A stretch of DNA of 64,000 nucleotides from Streptomyces indicus (GCF_900100315.1 NZ_FNFF01000007.1:301968-365967); one strand, 5' to 3'. Shown: positions 23,480-35,303, counted from the first letter of the stretch. Program-made: numbers and translations. Notes: a model not told the origin generated them from the letters alone.

Positions 23480-23690
23480 GCGAGATGCGGGGGCCCGGGG
23501 GGGCAGGCCCCCAAAGCCGAACGCCGAGGACGCGAGCCCAGAATCGCCCTCCACGAGGACCAGGTGCGGGGGCCAGGGGGCGGAGCCCCCGAAGTCGGGC
23601 GTGTGGGCGCGAGCCCGCAAAACACCCCGCCCCCGCCCGGGAGTCCGAGGGCAGAGCCCTCGGTTTCGGGAAGGGGCGGGGTGGGGGAAA
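23480..23690. repeat. Streptomyces G/C palindromic intergenic repeats
   Basis: The 295-base gap between topA and tmk holds several imperfect palindromes of the type GGGGGCCAGGGGGCGGAGCCCCC (around 23493-23515, 23569-23592 and 23640-23675). This repeat family is scattered through Streptomyces genomes and probably forms stable terminator-like hairpins. No gene is seen here. Confidence 0.7.
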
Positions 23691-23692
23691 GC

Positions 23693-26557
23693 TCAGTCCT
23701 CAACCGGAGCCGACGCCGCAGCCTTCTTCGCCGCCGCGGCCGTCGCCTTCTTCGCCGGAGCCTTCTTCGCAGCCGTCTTCTTGGCGGCGGTCTTGGTAGC
23801 CGCCGTCTTCTTCGCGGCCGTCTTCTTCGCCGCCGTCTTCTTCGCCGGCGCCTTCTTCGCCGCCTTCTTGGCGGTCTTCTTCGCCGGGCCCTTCGCCCGC
23901 TTCTCGGCGAGCAGTTCGAAGCCGCGCTCCGGCGTGATCTCCTCCACGGAGTCCGCCGCCCGCAGCGTCGCGTTCGTCTCGCCGTCCGTCACGTACGGAC
24001 CGAAGCGCCCGTCCTTGACGACCACCGGCTTGCCGGAGACCGGGTCCTCGCCCAGCTCCTTCAGCGGCGGCTTCGCGGCGGCACGCCCCCGCACCTTCGG
24101 CTGGGCGTAGATCGCCAGCGCCTCGTCGAGCGTGATCGTGAAGAGCTGCTCCTCGCTCTCCAGCGAGCGCGAGTCCGTGCCCTTCTTCAAATACGGACCG
24201 TAGCGCCCGTTCTGCGCGGTGATCTCGACACCCTCGGCGTCGGTGCCGACCACGCGAGGCAGCGACATCAACTTCAGCGCGTCCTCGAGCGTCACCGTGT
24301 CCAGGGACATCGACTTGAACAGCGAGGCGGTCCGCGGCTTCACCGCGTTCTTGCCCGTCTTGGGCGTGCCCTCGGGCAGCACCTCGGTGACGTACGGACC
24401 GTAACGCCCGTCCTTGGCCACGATCTCGTTGCCGCTCACCGGGTCCTTGCCCAGCGCGAAGTCACCGCTCGGCTTGGCGAGCAGCTCCTCGGCGAGCTCG
24501 ACGGTCAGCTCGTCGGGCGCGAGGTCGTCCGGCACGTCGGCGCGCTGGTGCCCCTCGGAGTCCTTCTCACCGCGCTCGATGTACGGACCGTAGCGCCCGA
24601 CGCGCAGCTTGATGTCGTTGCCGACGGGGAACGAGGAGATCTCGCGGGCGTCGATCGCCCCGAGGTCCGTGACCAGCTCCTTGAGACCGCCGAGGTGGTC
24701 CCCGTCACCGTTGCCGGCGTCGGCCGCACCGCCGGCGCCGGCCGTGCCCTCGGGGCCTTCACCGAAGTAGAAGCGCCGCAGCCACGGCACGGCCTGCGCC
24801 TCGCCCCGCGCGATGCGGTCGAGGTCGTCCTCCATCTTGGCCGTGAAGTCGTAGTCCACGAGCCGCCCGAAGTGCTTCTCCAAGAGGTTGACCACGGCGA
24901 AGGACAGGAAGGACGGCACAAGAGCCGTGCCCTTCTTGAAGACATAGCCGCGGTCGAGGATCGTGCCGATGATCGACGCGTACGTCGACGGACGGCCGAT
25001 CTCGCGCTCTTCCAGCTCCTTGACCAGCGAGGCCTCGGTGTAGCGGGCCGGCGGCTTGGTCGCGTGGCCGTCCACGGAGATCTCGTCGGCGGACAGCGCG
25101 TCGCCCTCGGCCACCTGCGGCAGTCGGCGCTCGCGGTCGTCCAGCTCGGCGTTCGGATCGTCGGCGCCCTCGACGTACGCCTTCAGGAAGCCGTGGAAGG
25201 TGATCGTCTTGCCGGAGGCGCTGAACTCGGCGTCCCGTCCGTCGGCTGCGGTGCCACCGATCTTGACCGTGACCGAGTTGCCGGTCGCGTCCTTCATCTG
25301 GGAGGCGACCGTGCGCTTCCAGATCAGCTCGTAGAGCCGGAACATGTCGCCGGTCAGGCCGGTCTCGGCCGGGGTGCGGAAGCGGTCGCCGGAGGGGCGG
25401 ATCGCCTCGTGCGCCTCCTGCGCGTTCTTGACCTTGCCGGCGTACGTGCGCGGCTTGTCCGGCAGGTAGTCGGCACCGTAGAGCTGCGTGACCTGCGTAC
25501 GGGCGGCCGTGATCGCGGTGTCGGACAGCGTCGTGGAGTCCGTACGCATATAGGTGATGTGGCCGTTTTCGTACAGCTTCTGCGCGATCTGCATCGTCGC
25601 CTTGGCGCCGAAGCCGAGCTTGCGCGAGGCCTCCTGCTGGAGGGTGGTCGTACGGAACGGCGCGTACGGCGAGCGGCGGTACGGCTTGGACTCGACGGAG
25701 CGGACCGCGAACTGCGCGTTCTCCAGGGCGGCGGCGAGCGCGCGGGCGCCCGCCTCGTCGAGGTGCAGCGTGTTCGCGCTGTTCGCCTTGAGCTGCCCGA
25801 GCGAGTCGAAGTCGCGGCCCTGCGCCACGCGCTTGCCGTCGACCGTGGTCAGGCGCGCGATCAGCTGCGAAGGGTCGGAGGCGTCGCCCTTACGGCCCGT
25901 GCCGAAGGTGCCGGTCAGGTCCCAGTACTCGGCGGAGCGGAAGGCGATGCGCTCGCGCTCGCGCTCGACGACGAGCCGGGTCGCGACCGACTGCACACGG
26001 CCCGCCGACAGCCGCGGCATGACCTTCTTCCACAGGACCGGCGAGACCTCGTAGCCGTAGAGGCGGTCGAGGATGCGGCGGGTCTCCTGGGCGTCGACCA
26101 TGCGCTTGTTGAGCTCGCGCGGGTTGGCCACGGCACCCTGGATCGCGTCCTTGGTGATCTCGTGGAACACCATGCGCTTGACCGGGACCTTGGGCTTCAG
26201 GACCTCGAGGAGGTGCCATGCGATGGCCTCGCCCTCGCGGTCCTCATCGGTGGCGAGGAAGAGCTCGTCGGAGTCCTTGAGGAGGTCCTTGAGCTTCTTG
26301 ACCTGGGCCTTCTTGTCGGCGTTGACGACGTAGATCGGCTGGAAGTCGTTGTTCACGTCCACGCCGAGCCGGCGCACCTCGCCGGTGTACTTCTCCGGCA
26401 CCTCTGCGGCGCCGTTCGGCAGGTCGCGGATGTGCCCGACGCTCGCCTCGACGACATACCCCGGGCCGAGGTAGCCCTTGATCGTCTTCGCCTTGGCAGG
26501 GGACTCGACGATGACGAGTCGGCGGCCGCCCTGTGCGGTCTCGCTGGTCGGGGACAA
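23693..26557 (-). CDS. topA: DNA topoisomerase I
   Basis: A 954-residue type IA topoisomerase, relaxing negative supercoils. The TOPRIM domain at the start has VIVESPAKAKTI and LATDEDREGEAIAWH. The catalytic Tyr336 lies in the ITYMRTDS motif. The long C-terminal part carries four repeated FGPYV/YGPYL domains (G-R-(Y/F)-G-P-Y). The last 70 residues are alternating Lys/Ala blocks (KKTAAKKTA), the actinobacterial DNA-binding tail that gives high processivity. There are no zinc-finger Cys clusters. Two palindromes lie just upstream. Confidence 0.97.
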   Translation of the reverse strand: MSPTSETAQGGRRLVIVESPAKAKTIKGYLGPGYVVEASVGHIRDLPNGAAEVPEKYTGEVRRLGVDVNNDFQPIYVVNADKKAQVKKLKDLLKDSDELFLATDEDREGEAIAWHLLEVLKPKVPVKRMVFHEITKDAIQGAVANPRELNKRMVDAQETRRILDRLYGYEVSPVLWKKVMPRLSAGRVQSVATRLVVERERERIAFRSAEYWDLTGTFGTGRKGDASDPSQLIARLTTVDGKRVAQGRDFDSLGQLKANSANTLHLDEAGARALAAALENAQFAVRSVESKPYRRSPYAPFRTTTLQQEASRKLGFGAKATMQIAQKLYENGHITYMRTDSTTLSDTAITAARTQVTQLYGADYLPDKPRTYAGKVKNAQEAHEAIRPSGDRFRTPAETGLTGDMFRLYELIWKRTVASQMKDATGNSVTVKIGGTAADGRDAEFSASGKTITFHGFLKAYVEGADDPNAELDDRERRLPQVAEGDALSADEISVDGHATKPPARYTEASLVKELEEREIGRPSTYASIIGTILDRGYVFKKGTALVPSFLSFAVVNLLEKHFGRLVDYDFTAKMEDDLDRIARGEAQAVPWLRRFYFGEGPEGTAGAGGAADAGNGDGDHLGGLKELVTDLGAIDAREISSFPVGNDIKLRVGRYGPYIERGEKDSEGHQRADVPDDLAPDELTVELAEELLAKPSGDFALGKDPVSGNEIVAKDGRYGPYVTEVLPEGTPKTGKNAVKPRTASLFKSMSLDTVTLEDALKLMSLPRVVGTDAEGVEITAQNGRYGPYLKKGTDSRSLESEEQLFTITLDEALAIYAQPKVRGRAAAKPPLKELGEDPVSGKPVVVKDGRFGPYVTDGETNATLRAADSVEEITPERGFELLAEKRAKGPAKKTAKKAAKKAPAKKTAAKKTAAKKTAATKTAAKKTAAKKAPAKKATAAAAKKAAASAPVED

Positions 26558-26981
26558 CGTGGCTCTTCTCTCCGGTCGACGCTCTCGCTGCTGACATCTG
26601 CGGTCCGTATGCCCGGCATACGGCTCCCGTTCCGTATGCCTTCATACGACGGAGCCGCAGACATTGCCACGGCGGCGCCCTATGCGTTTATACGGTGACG
26701 CTGCGGAGTGTGACGGTACAGCCCGCCCCCGTGTCAAACGGGGAAAGCCCGCAGCAGCCACTCGAACGGTAACCCGACTCCCGCCCTTCCTGCCGCCCGG
26801 ACTGCCGACCTGCCCTTTCCCGGGAAGCGGAGCCTTCTCTCCCGGATTGGCCGTTTCCGTACCCTCGGGAGATCACTGGGAGGTTCGTGCGGAGATCGCG
26901 GACGGGCCGGTGGGGAGGCCGCGGCGGGGCCCGGGCCCAGATCGCCGCGAGGTCCGTGCGGAGATCACCGAGAGGTCCGGC
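26558..26981. promoter_or_regulatory. topA upstream region with two palindromes sharing CGTATG
   Basis: In this 424-base gap CCGTATGCC-C-GGCATACGG (26605-26623) and CGTATG-CCTT-CATACG (26633-26648) lie 48-91 bases before the topA start, with centres about 26 bases apart. A further TTTATACGG is at 26688-26696. They look like paired operators for one dimeric regulator. The remainder, to 26981, shows no gene. Confidence 0.6.
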
Positions 26982-27179
26982 TCACATGCGGACGAAGCAC
27001 CAGACCCCGAGCAGCAGCGCGGCGGCCGCGACGAGCGTGGCGAACGTGGCCGAGGTCACCGGGCGGGCGCCGTGGGCCACGGGCCTGCGGTGCGCGACCC
27101 GGACGGCGGTCCACGTCAGCAGACCCGCCCCGAACAGCGCGAACACCGTGCCTGCGAAGATCGCCGGTCCGCTCTCCAT
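26982..27179 (-). CDS. Small two-helix membrane protein
   Basis: A 65-residue protein with two hydrophobic helices (AIFAGTVFALFGAGLLTW and ATFATLVAAAALLLGVWCFV) separated by a basic loop with Arg-Arg. The ATG at 27179 is chosen because GGGGAGG lies nine bases upstream; ATG 27188 would be too close. No family is recognised. It stands alone between topA and an MFS gene. Confidence 0.6.
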   Translation of the reverse strand: MESGPAIFAGTVFALFGAGLLTWTAVRVAHRRPVAHGARPVTSATFATLVAAAALLLGVWCFVRM

Positions 27180-27323
27180 GGCTCGCATCCTCCCCGCAGG
27201 ATCGCCTCGATCGCGGCAGGCTGGCAGACACGGACCACGGACGGGCGTCTTCCGGGCGAACCCGGGGTGAACGCCCGCCCCGACGTCTGGCCCGACGCCC
27301 GACCCCTGACCCGACGCCTCGCC

Positions 27324-28775
27324 TCAGGCCCGCACCCCGGCCGCCTCCTCCAGCGCCGTCTCGTCCTCCGCGCCCTCCCCGGCGGCCCGCATCCCGGGGA
27401 TCGCGAGCGCCACGAGCGCGGACAGGAGCGCCACCACGCACCCGATCAGGAGGCCCACACGGAACCCCGCCTCGGAGGCCAGCGTCCGGCCGCCGACGCT
27501 GATCGTCATCTGCGCGAGGACCACACCCACCAGGGCGGCACCGACCGTGGTGCCGAGCGAGCGCATCAGGGCGTTGAAGCCGTTGGCCGCCGCCGTCTCG
27601 GAGAGCGGGACCACGCTCATGATCAGGGCGGGCATCGCCCCGTACGCGAGCGCCACCCCGCTGCTGATCACGATGCCGACGACCATCAGACCCCAGGTCG
27701 AACCCATCAGCGCCTGCGCGAGCCCGTACCCCGCACAGATCACCAACGCACCGGAAACCAGCGCGAACTTGGGCCCGCGCGAGCCGATCAGCTTTCCGCC
27801 GAGCGGCGAGATCAGCATCATCATCAGGCCGCCGGGCGCGAGGTAGAGACCGGCCGCGAGCATCGACTGGCCGAGCCCGTACCCGGTCGCCTCGGGGAAC
27901 TGAAGGATCTGGGGCGCGATCAGCATGTACGCGTACATGCCGACGCCGACGAGCACCGAGGAGGCGTTGGTGAGCAGGACGCGCGGCCGGGCGGTGGTGC
28001 GCAGGTCGATCAGCGGGTCGCGGGTGCGCAGTTCCCACCATCCCCAGACCGCGAGCGCCACGACGGCGAGGGCGAAGAGCCCGAGCGTGACGCCCGAACC
28101 CCAGCCCCAATCGGCGCCCTTGGAGGCCGCGAGCAGCAGCGAGACCAGACCGATCGCGAGGCCGACGGCCCCGGCGAGGTCGAAGCGCTGCCCCTTCGCT
28201 CCGGCCGGCACGTCCGGCACCATCACATGAATCAGAACGCCGATGACGAGGGCGAGCACGGCCGAACCCCAGAACAGCGCCCGCCAGTCGGCGTACTGCG
28301 CCACCCCCGCCGCGATCGGCAGCCCGATCGCGCCGCCGATCCCCATGGAGGCGCTGACCAGGGCGATGGCGCCGGGCAGCCGGCGGGCCGGCACGACGTC
28401 GCGCAGGAGCGCGATGCCGAGCGGCACCATGCCCATGCCCATCCCCTGCAGCCCACGGCCGACGATCATCGGCAGCACCGAGGAGGACAGGGCGCACACC
28501 ACCGACCCGAGGACCAGCGGCACCGAACACACCAGCAGCATCCGGCGCTTGCCCACGAGATCGCCGAGCCGTCCCGAGACGGGGACGCACACGGCGGCCA
28601 CGAGCAGCGTCACCGTGACCACCCAGGCCGCGTTCGACGGGGTGGTGCCCAGGAGCCGGGGCAGTTCGGCGATCAGCGGCGTGACCAGGGTCTGCATCAC
28701 CGCCGCCACCGTCCCGGCGAGCGCCAGGGTAGCCACGATGCCGCCCGGCCGCCGGTACGCCTGGGTGCTCTCCAT
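27324..28775 (-). CDS. DHA2-family MFS efflux transporter
   Basis: A 483-residue, 14-helix transporter. Visible are motif A (SGRLGDLVGKRRM), the helix 4-5 region RGLQGMGMGMVPLG and motif C-like glycines (SMGIGGAIGLPIAAG). The C-terminal 25 residues are acidic. The ribosome site GAGGAG precedes ATG 28775. It is divergent from a MarR regulator, which probably represses it. The substrate is unknown. Confidence 0.92.
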   Translation of the reverse strand: MESTQAYRRPGGIVATLALAGTVAAVMQTLVTPLIAELPRLLGTTPSNAAWVVTVTLLVAAVCVPVSGRLGDLVGKRRMLLVCSVPLVLGSVVCALSSSVLPMIVGRGLQGMGMGMVPLGIALLRDVVPARRLPGAIALVSASMGIGGAIGLPIAAGVAQYADWRALFWGSAVLALVIGVLIHVMVPDVPAGAKGQRFDLAGAVGLAIGLVSLLLAASKGADWGWGSGVTLGLFALAVVALAVWGWWELRTRDPLIDLRTTARPRVLLTNASSVLVGVGMYAYMLIAPQILQFPEATGYGLGQSMLAAGLYLAPGGLMMMLISPLGGKLIGSRGPKFALVSGALVICAGYGLAQALMGSTWGLMVVGIVISSGVALAYGAMPALIMSVVPLSETAAANGFNALMRSLGTTVGAALVGVVLAQMTISVGGRTLASEAGFRVGLLIGCVVALLSALVALAIPGMRAAGEGAEDETALEEAAGVRA

Positions 28776-28856
28776 GGGCGCTCCTCGTCATCTTCCGTTG
28801 TACGGCGGTGCGTTGAGGTCCTGGTGCGGGCACCGGCTCCGGACCCTTGCACAGCC

Positions 28857-28891
28857 GTGTGCATCGTACACATGATGTGCATGACGCACAT
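28857..28891. promoter_or_regulatory. MarR-type operator pair
   Basis: ATGTGC-ATGAC-GCACAT (28875-28891) is a perfect inverted repeat, and TGTGCATCGTACACA (28858-28872) is a second, weaker TGTG...CACA element just beside it. Both lie between the divergent MFS and MarR genes. Confidence 0.7.
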
Positions 28892-28936
28892 CGGCCTCCG
28901 CTCTGCGATACGGTCACCCCGGGAGGTCGTACGTAT

Positions 28937-29386
28937 ATGGACAAGCCGTCGCATCTGGTCGAGTTCGAGCACATGGTGCTCGGCCGGCACCAGCTCAGCA
29001 GCGCCAAGGAGCGCAAGGAGCAGGGCCGGATGGAGCGCAGCGCGTACATCATGCTCAGCCGCATCCAGATGCAGGGCCCGATGACGATCGGCGAGCTCAG
29101 CGAGGCCTTCCGGTTGGACACGTCGACGGTGAACCGGCAGACGGCGGGCGCCGTGCGCGCCGGCCTCCTGCGGCGCATCCCCGATCCCGAGGGCGGACTG
29201 GCGCGCCGCTTCCAGCTCACGCCCGAGGGCGAGCGCGAGGTGGACGCGGAGCGCGAGATCCGCGTACGGGACCTCGACCAGGTCTTCGAGGACTGGCCGG
29301 CCGAGGACGTGGCGGCCTTCGCCCGCTATCTCCAGCGGTTCAACACGAGCGTGGAGCGGCTGAGCGGCCAGCCCTGGCCGCGCTGA
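28937..29386 (+). CDS. MarR-family transcriptional regulator
   Basis: A 149-residue winged-helix protein. The recognition region is MTIGELSEAFRLDTSTVNRQTAGAVRAGLL, followed by the wing I-P-D-P-E-G-G-L-A-R-R-F-x-L-T-P-E-G. The ATG at 28937 lies downstream of GGGAGG. It is divergent from an MFS exporter with TGTG/CACA palindromes between, the usual arrangement for a ligand-relieved repressor. Confidence 0.92.
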   Translation: MDKPSHLVEFEHMVLGRHQLSSAKERKEQGRMERSAYIMLSRIQMQGPMTIGELSEAFRLDTSTVNRQTAGAVRAGLLRRIPDPEGGLARRFQLTPEGEREVDAEREIRVRDLDQVFEDWPAEDVAAFARYLQRFNTSVERLSGQPWPR

Positions 29387-29488
29387 CCGCGCCCACCTGG
29401 CCGGGAGCGCGCGCTCACAGCGAGAGCCCACTCACGGCGAGAGCCCGCTCACCGCGAAGGCACGCCCACGCGACGAACGCGCCCTCCC

Positions 29489-29562
<74 letters not shown>

Positions 29563-29568
29563 CACCGG

Positions 29569-31077
29569 CTACCGCGGCTCCAGGAACCCCTGCTCCACGA
29601 GCAGCCGGATCTGCGCGGGCGTACGGTCCCGCAGCAACACCGGGTCCTCGCCCACCAGTTGGGCGATCGCATCCAGGATGCGGCCGGCGCTCATCGAGCC
29701 GTCGCAGACGCCCGCGAAGCCCGCGCCGATCGTGTCCACCTTCGTGGCCCGCCGCATCCCGCGGTGCTGGCGCAGCACGACATGCTCGGGGTCCTCCGCG
29801 CCCGGAAGCCCGACCTGCTCCTGCACCACGCCCTCGGCCAGCACGAAGTGCCCGGCGAGCAGCGCCGCGTCGTCGTGCGCGCGCAGATGGTCGAGCCGCG
29901 CGAAGTGCGCCTCGACCACCGCGCCGAGCGGCTGCTCGACGGGGTGCGGCCACTCCTCGACGGTGACCGAGGGATCGTCCTGGGCCGCGGCGGACTTGCG
30001 CAGCGTGATCCACCCGAAGCCGACCGCCTTGACCTTGCGCGCCTCGAACTCGTCCAGCCACGCGTCGTACCGCGCCGCGTACTCGGCCGGATCCGTGCGG
30101 TGGTCCCCGGCGTCGCGCAGCCACAGCTCCGCGTACTGCGTGATGTCCTGCACCTCGCGCTGCACGATCCACGCGTCACAGCCGCGCGGCACCCATGAGC
30201 GCAGTCGCTCCTGCCAGTCCTCCCCTTCGACGTGCTGCCAGTTGGCCAGGAACTGGGCGTATCCCCCTTCGTTCAACCGCTCTCCCGCCTGCTGAACGAG
30301 CGAGCGGCACAGATCGTCCCCGCCCATCCCGCCGTCGCGGTAGGTCAGGCGCGCGCCGGGAGAGATGACGAACGGCGGGTTCGAGACGATCAGGTCGTAC
30401 GTCTCGTCCGTGACCGGCTCGAAGAGCGAGCCCTCGCGCAGCTCGGCCTCGGGGGCGCCCGAGAGCGCGAGGGTGAGCGCGGTCATGCGCAGCGCACGGG
30501 GGTTGAGGTCCGTGGCGGTCACGCGCGTGGCGTGCTGGGCGGCGTGCAGCGCCTGGATACCGGAGCCGGTGCCGAGGTCGAGCGCGCTCGCCACCGGCTT
30601 GCGGACGGTGATCCCGGCGAGCGTCGTGGACGCCCCGCCGACCCCGAGCACGACCCCTTCGTCCTTGCTGCCGATCCCGCCGGCCCCGCCGACCGCGCAG
30701 CCGAGGTCGGACACGATGAACCAGTCCTCGCCGTCCGGCCCGCCGTAGGGCCGTACGTCGACCGTGGCGCGCACGAGCTCGCCGTCGTCGGTCAACCAGC
30801 CCTGGGCCACGGCCTGTTCGAGGGGCAGCGCCTGGGCCACGCGGGCGTGCGGCAGCGCGTCCTGGAGCAGGAAGAGGCGGACGAGCGTCTCCAGCGCACC
30901 CTCGCCACGGGTGGCCCGGACGGCGGGCACGGTCTCGCTGCGGGCGAGCGCGGCGTACGCCGGGGCGCCGAGCAGGTCGAGCAGTCCGTCCGCGGTGAAG
31001 TCGGCGGCGAGGAGCGCGGCGCGCAGCGCGGCCGCGCCGGTGCGGTCGGTCGAGGGCAAGGGCTTCGTCGTACTCAC
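29569..31077 (-). CDS. N5-glutamine/RNA-type class I methyltransferase
   Basis: A 502-residue protein. Residues 1-160 are a helical N-terminal domain (LRAALLAADFTADGLLDLLG). The SAM-binding core starts with ALDLGTGSGIQALHAA near residue 165, and SNPPFV near 235 is the NPPF catalytic motif of HemK/PrmC, RlmG and related N-methyltransferases. A C-terminal domain of about 170 residues follows. The target (glutamine, adenine or guanine) cannot be read from the sequence. It is monocistronic by appearance. Confidence 0.88.
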   Translation of the reverse strand: MSTTKPLPSTDRTGAAALRAALLAADFTADGLLDLLGAPAYAALARSETVPAVRATRGEGALETLVRLFLLQDALPHARVAQALPLEQAVAQGWLTDDGELVRATVDVRPYGGPDGEDWFIVSDLGCAVGGAGGIGSKDEGVVLGVGGASTTLAGITVRKPVASALDLGTGSGIQALHAAQHATRVTATDLNPRALRMTALTLALSGAPEAELREGSLFEPVTDETYDLIVSNPPFVISPGARLTYRDGGMGGDDLCRSLVQQAGERLNEGGYAQFLANWQHVEGEDWQERLRSWVPRGCDAWIVQREVQDITQYAELWLRDAGDHRTDPAEYAARYDAWLDEFEARKVKAVGFGWITLRKSAAAQDDPSVTVEEWPHPVEQPLGAVVEAHFARLDHLRAHDDAALLAGHFVLAEGVVQEQVGLPGAEDPEHVVLRQHRGMRRATKVDTIGAGFAGVCDGSMSAGRILDAIAQLVGEDPVLLRDRTPAQIRLLVEQGFLEPR

Positions 31078-31085
31078 CCGTCCAT

Positions 31086-31163
31086 TGTCCCCGCACCACG
31101 CCCTCGCCGCGCACGCGAAACGGCTGTCCCCGCACCACGCCCGCGCCGCGCACGCGAAACGGC
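31086..31163. repeat. 39-bp tandem duplication upstream of the methyltransferase
   Basis: 31086-31124 and 31125-31163 are identical except for one base. The first copy starts nine bases from the methyltransferase start codon, so the duplication lies in its leader or promoter. Confidence 0.93.
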
Positions 31164-31214
31164 CCGGCGCGCAGCGCGCGCCGGACCGCTCTCTTCAGGT
31201 CTCTTCAGGGAACG

Positions 31215-31796
31215 TCAGTTGGCGGCCGACGGGGACGCCGACTCCACCTTGCAGTCGGGCTGCTTGCCGATGGCCTCGCCGACCTCGCCCTCCGTGAGGG
31301 ACTGCAGCGCGTCCGCGCCCTCGTCCTGGATCTTGCCGAGCTCGTCCGCGATCTTCTTGAGGTCGTCGGAGAACTTCTTCACGCCCTCCGGCGAATCATC
31401 CTTCGCGTCCATCTCGTCGCTCTGCTTCTTCAGGTCCTCGTACGCCTTCGAGGCCTTCTCGAGCTCCTTGACGGTGTCCGTCTGGATCTTCTTGCCGTCG
31501 TCGACCGGCGGCGGACCGGCCTTCTCGAGCGCCGCGGCGATCGCGGTGTACGCGTCCGCGCTGGCCTGGAAGGAGGCCGAGTCGACCTTCTTGATCTCTT
31601 CCCGGTTGCCGTCCGCGGCCGTGGAGATGATGGCCTGCTGGGCCTTCACGCTCTTCTCGAGCTGGGGCTTGATCTGGCCGCACAGCGACTTGGCCCAGTT
31701 GTCGAGCTCCTTGTTGCCGTCGTCACTGCTGCATCCCGACAGCGCCATAACCAGTACCGCACCGCCGGACAGTGCGGCTGCGAGCTTCTTGTTCAC
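31215..31796 (-). CDS. Small secreted lipoprotein, helical
   Basis: A 193-residue lipoprotein: signal peptide N-K-K-L-A-A-A-L-S-G-G-A-V-L-V-M with the lipobox ALSGC, then an Asp/Lys-rich helical domain with heptad-like spacing. A Cys follows in SLCGQIKP, and another, QPDCKV, is near the end; these may pair. The GTG at 31796 has a better ribosome site (GGAAGGGA) than the ATG six codons upstream. No family name beyond 'small secreted protein'. It lies between hppA and the methyltransferase; role unknown. Confidence 0.8.
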   Translation of the reverse strand: MNKKLAAALSGGAVLVMALSGCSSDDGNKELDNWAKSLCGQIKPQLEKSVKAQQAIISTAADGNREEIKKVDSASFQASADAYTAIAAALEKAGPPPVDDGKKIQTDTVKELEKASKAYEDLKKQSDEMDAKDDSPEGVKKFSDDLKKIADELGKIQDEGADALQSLTEGEVGEAIGKQPDCKVESASPSAAN

Positions 31797-31924
31797 CGGA
31801 TTGGTCCCTTCCATGGCTCTCGGCCCCGGAACTTACACGCCAACCGGGCGCCATACCCGCGCCGAGGGTCCCGTATATCCGCTATTGCAGCCATTTGCAC
31901 CAAGGGAGATGAGAGTCACGGAAA

Positions 31925-31967
31925 CAAAAAACGGGCGGACGGCGCATCAAAGTGCGCCGTCCGCCCG
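31925..31967 (-). terminator. Intrinsic terminator of hppA
   Basis: A 15-bp perfect stem (31932-31946 with 31953-31967, loop TCAAAG). Read on the minus strand it is followed by TTTTTTGTTT. This is one of the few classical hairpin-plus-U-tract terminators in the window, 27 bases after the hppA stop. Confidence 0.95.
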
Positions 31968-31993
31968 CCTGTTGAGCAGGAAGGACCGTGCGG

Positions 31994-34396
<2,403 letters not shown>

Positions 34397-34438
34397 TCGT
34401 CCTCCTTGACGCCTGTGCTGAGCTCAAGATGTGGACGG

Positions 34439-34467
34439 ATTGTAGGGAGCGGACCCTGATCAAAACA
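34439..34467 (-). promoter_or_regulatory. Candidate hppA promoter
   Basis: On the minus strand TACAAT (34444-34439) is a good -10 and TGTTTT (34467-34462) a weak -35, spaced 17 bases, about 43 bases before the hppA start. This is unusually close to consensus for this genome. Confidence 0.5.
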
Positions 34468-34598
34468 GTGGGCGACAAACGGAATTGGCCTTCACTTGCT
34501 CCTCAGCAAATGATCGCGTCACAGGATTCACCTCGAAAGAGGTAATGCCTCAAACACATTGACCCTTGATCGAAAACCGTTCGACGCCCGGAAATGCG

Positions 34599-34694
34599 AT
34601 CAACGGGGATCAGGAAGAGGATCAACGGGGATCAACGGGGATCAAGAAATGTGCCCGGAAATGCCGAAGGGCCCTGCTCAGCAGGGCCCTTCGG
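34599..34694. repeat. ATCAACGGGG repeats and a 13-bp hairpin
   Basis: ATCAACGGGG occurs at 34599-34608, 34621-34630 and 34631-34640, with partial copies around. They are followed by a hairpin (34664-34676 with 34682-34694, loop CTCAG) that is the likely terminator of the ATPase gene ending at 34736. The rest of the 339-base gap is AT-richer than its surroundings and holds no gene. Confidence 0.8.
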
Positions 34695-34735
34695 TAACGC
34701 TGATGTTGTTCGGCCGCGCAGGGGAGCGCCGCCGC

Positions 34736-35167
34736 TCACCTCACCACGGGCGCGACACTCACCGGCCAGGTCATCCTGATCCGGCCGCCGTCCTCGCCGG
34801 TGGTGACCTCGACATCGTCGACGAGGCCGCTGATCACCGCGAGCCCCATCTCGTCCTCGGCCTCGGCGTCGGCCTCCGCGCCGGCTTCGGCCGCAGGCGC
34901 GTCCTTGCCGTTCGCGTGCGGCGCCTCGTCGCCCACCTCGATGGAGAACTGCTTCTCCTCCTCGATGAGCACCACCCGCACCGGCGCCGCCACCTCATGG
35001 CTCTGATGCAGCCCCACGGCACGGGTGCAGGCCTCGCCGACCGCGAGCCGCACTTCGTCGAGCACGGCCTCGTCGACCCCGGCTCTGCGCGCGACCGCTG
35101 CCGCCACGAGACGGGCGGTCCTGACGTGCTCGGGCAGCGCGCTGAAACGGAGTTCAACGGTGGCCAT
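34736..35167 (-). CDS. BldG-partner anti-sigma-like ATPase (ApgA-type)
   Basis: A 143-residue GHKL ATPase-fold protein. The N-box is VRLAVGEACTRAVGLH, the G1 region FSIEVGDEAP and the G2-like region MGLAVISGLVDDV. Between G1 and G2 is an Ala/Glu/Asp-rich insert of about 25 residues. In S. coelicolor the gene next to bldG encodes an anti-sigma-like protein that binds BldG, and this gene has the same place, order and strand. ATG 35167 follows GGAGGGGG. Confidence 0.88.
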   Translation of the reverse strand: MATVELRFSALPEHVRTARLVAAAVARRAGVDEAVLDEVRLAVGEACTRAVGLHQSHEVAAPVRVVLIEEEKQFSIEVGDEAPHANGKDAPAAEAGAEADAEAEDEMGLAVISGLVDDVEVTTGEDGGRIRMTWPVSVAPVVR

Positions 35168-35303
35168 CAATCCCCCTCCGCATACGTTCCTCCGTGCTGT
35201 CGGGGGCGGGCCGGGCCTCGACGGCCCGGTGCCCCCGGCTCCCTCCGCACCGGGCCCTGCGCCGCCCAGCTTCCGCTGAGCGCCGCGGCCCGGGACGCGG
35301 CCG

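Noticed and set aside
19438..23799. A 1453-codon open frame on the plus strand antisense to holB and tmk
   Set aside because: It is the mirror of two well-supported genes and has Arg/Gly/His-rich composition without any domain. High GC suppresses stop codons in such frames.
22757..26698. A 1313-codon plus-strand frame antisense to topA
   Set aside because: Antisense to a complete topA with all catalytic motifs; the translation has no family features.
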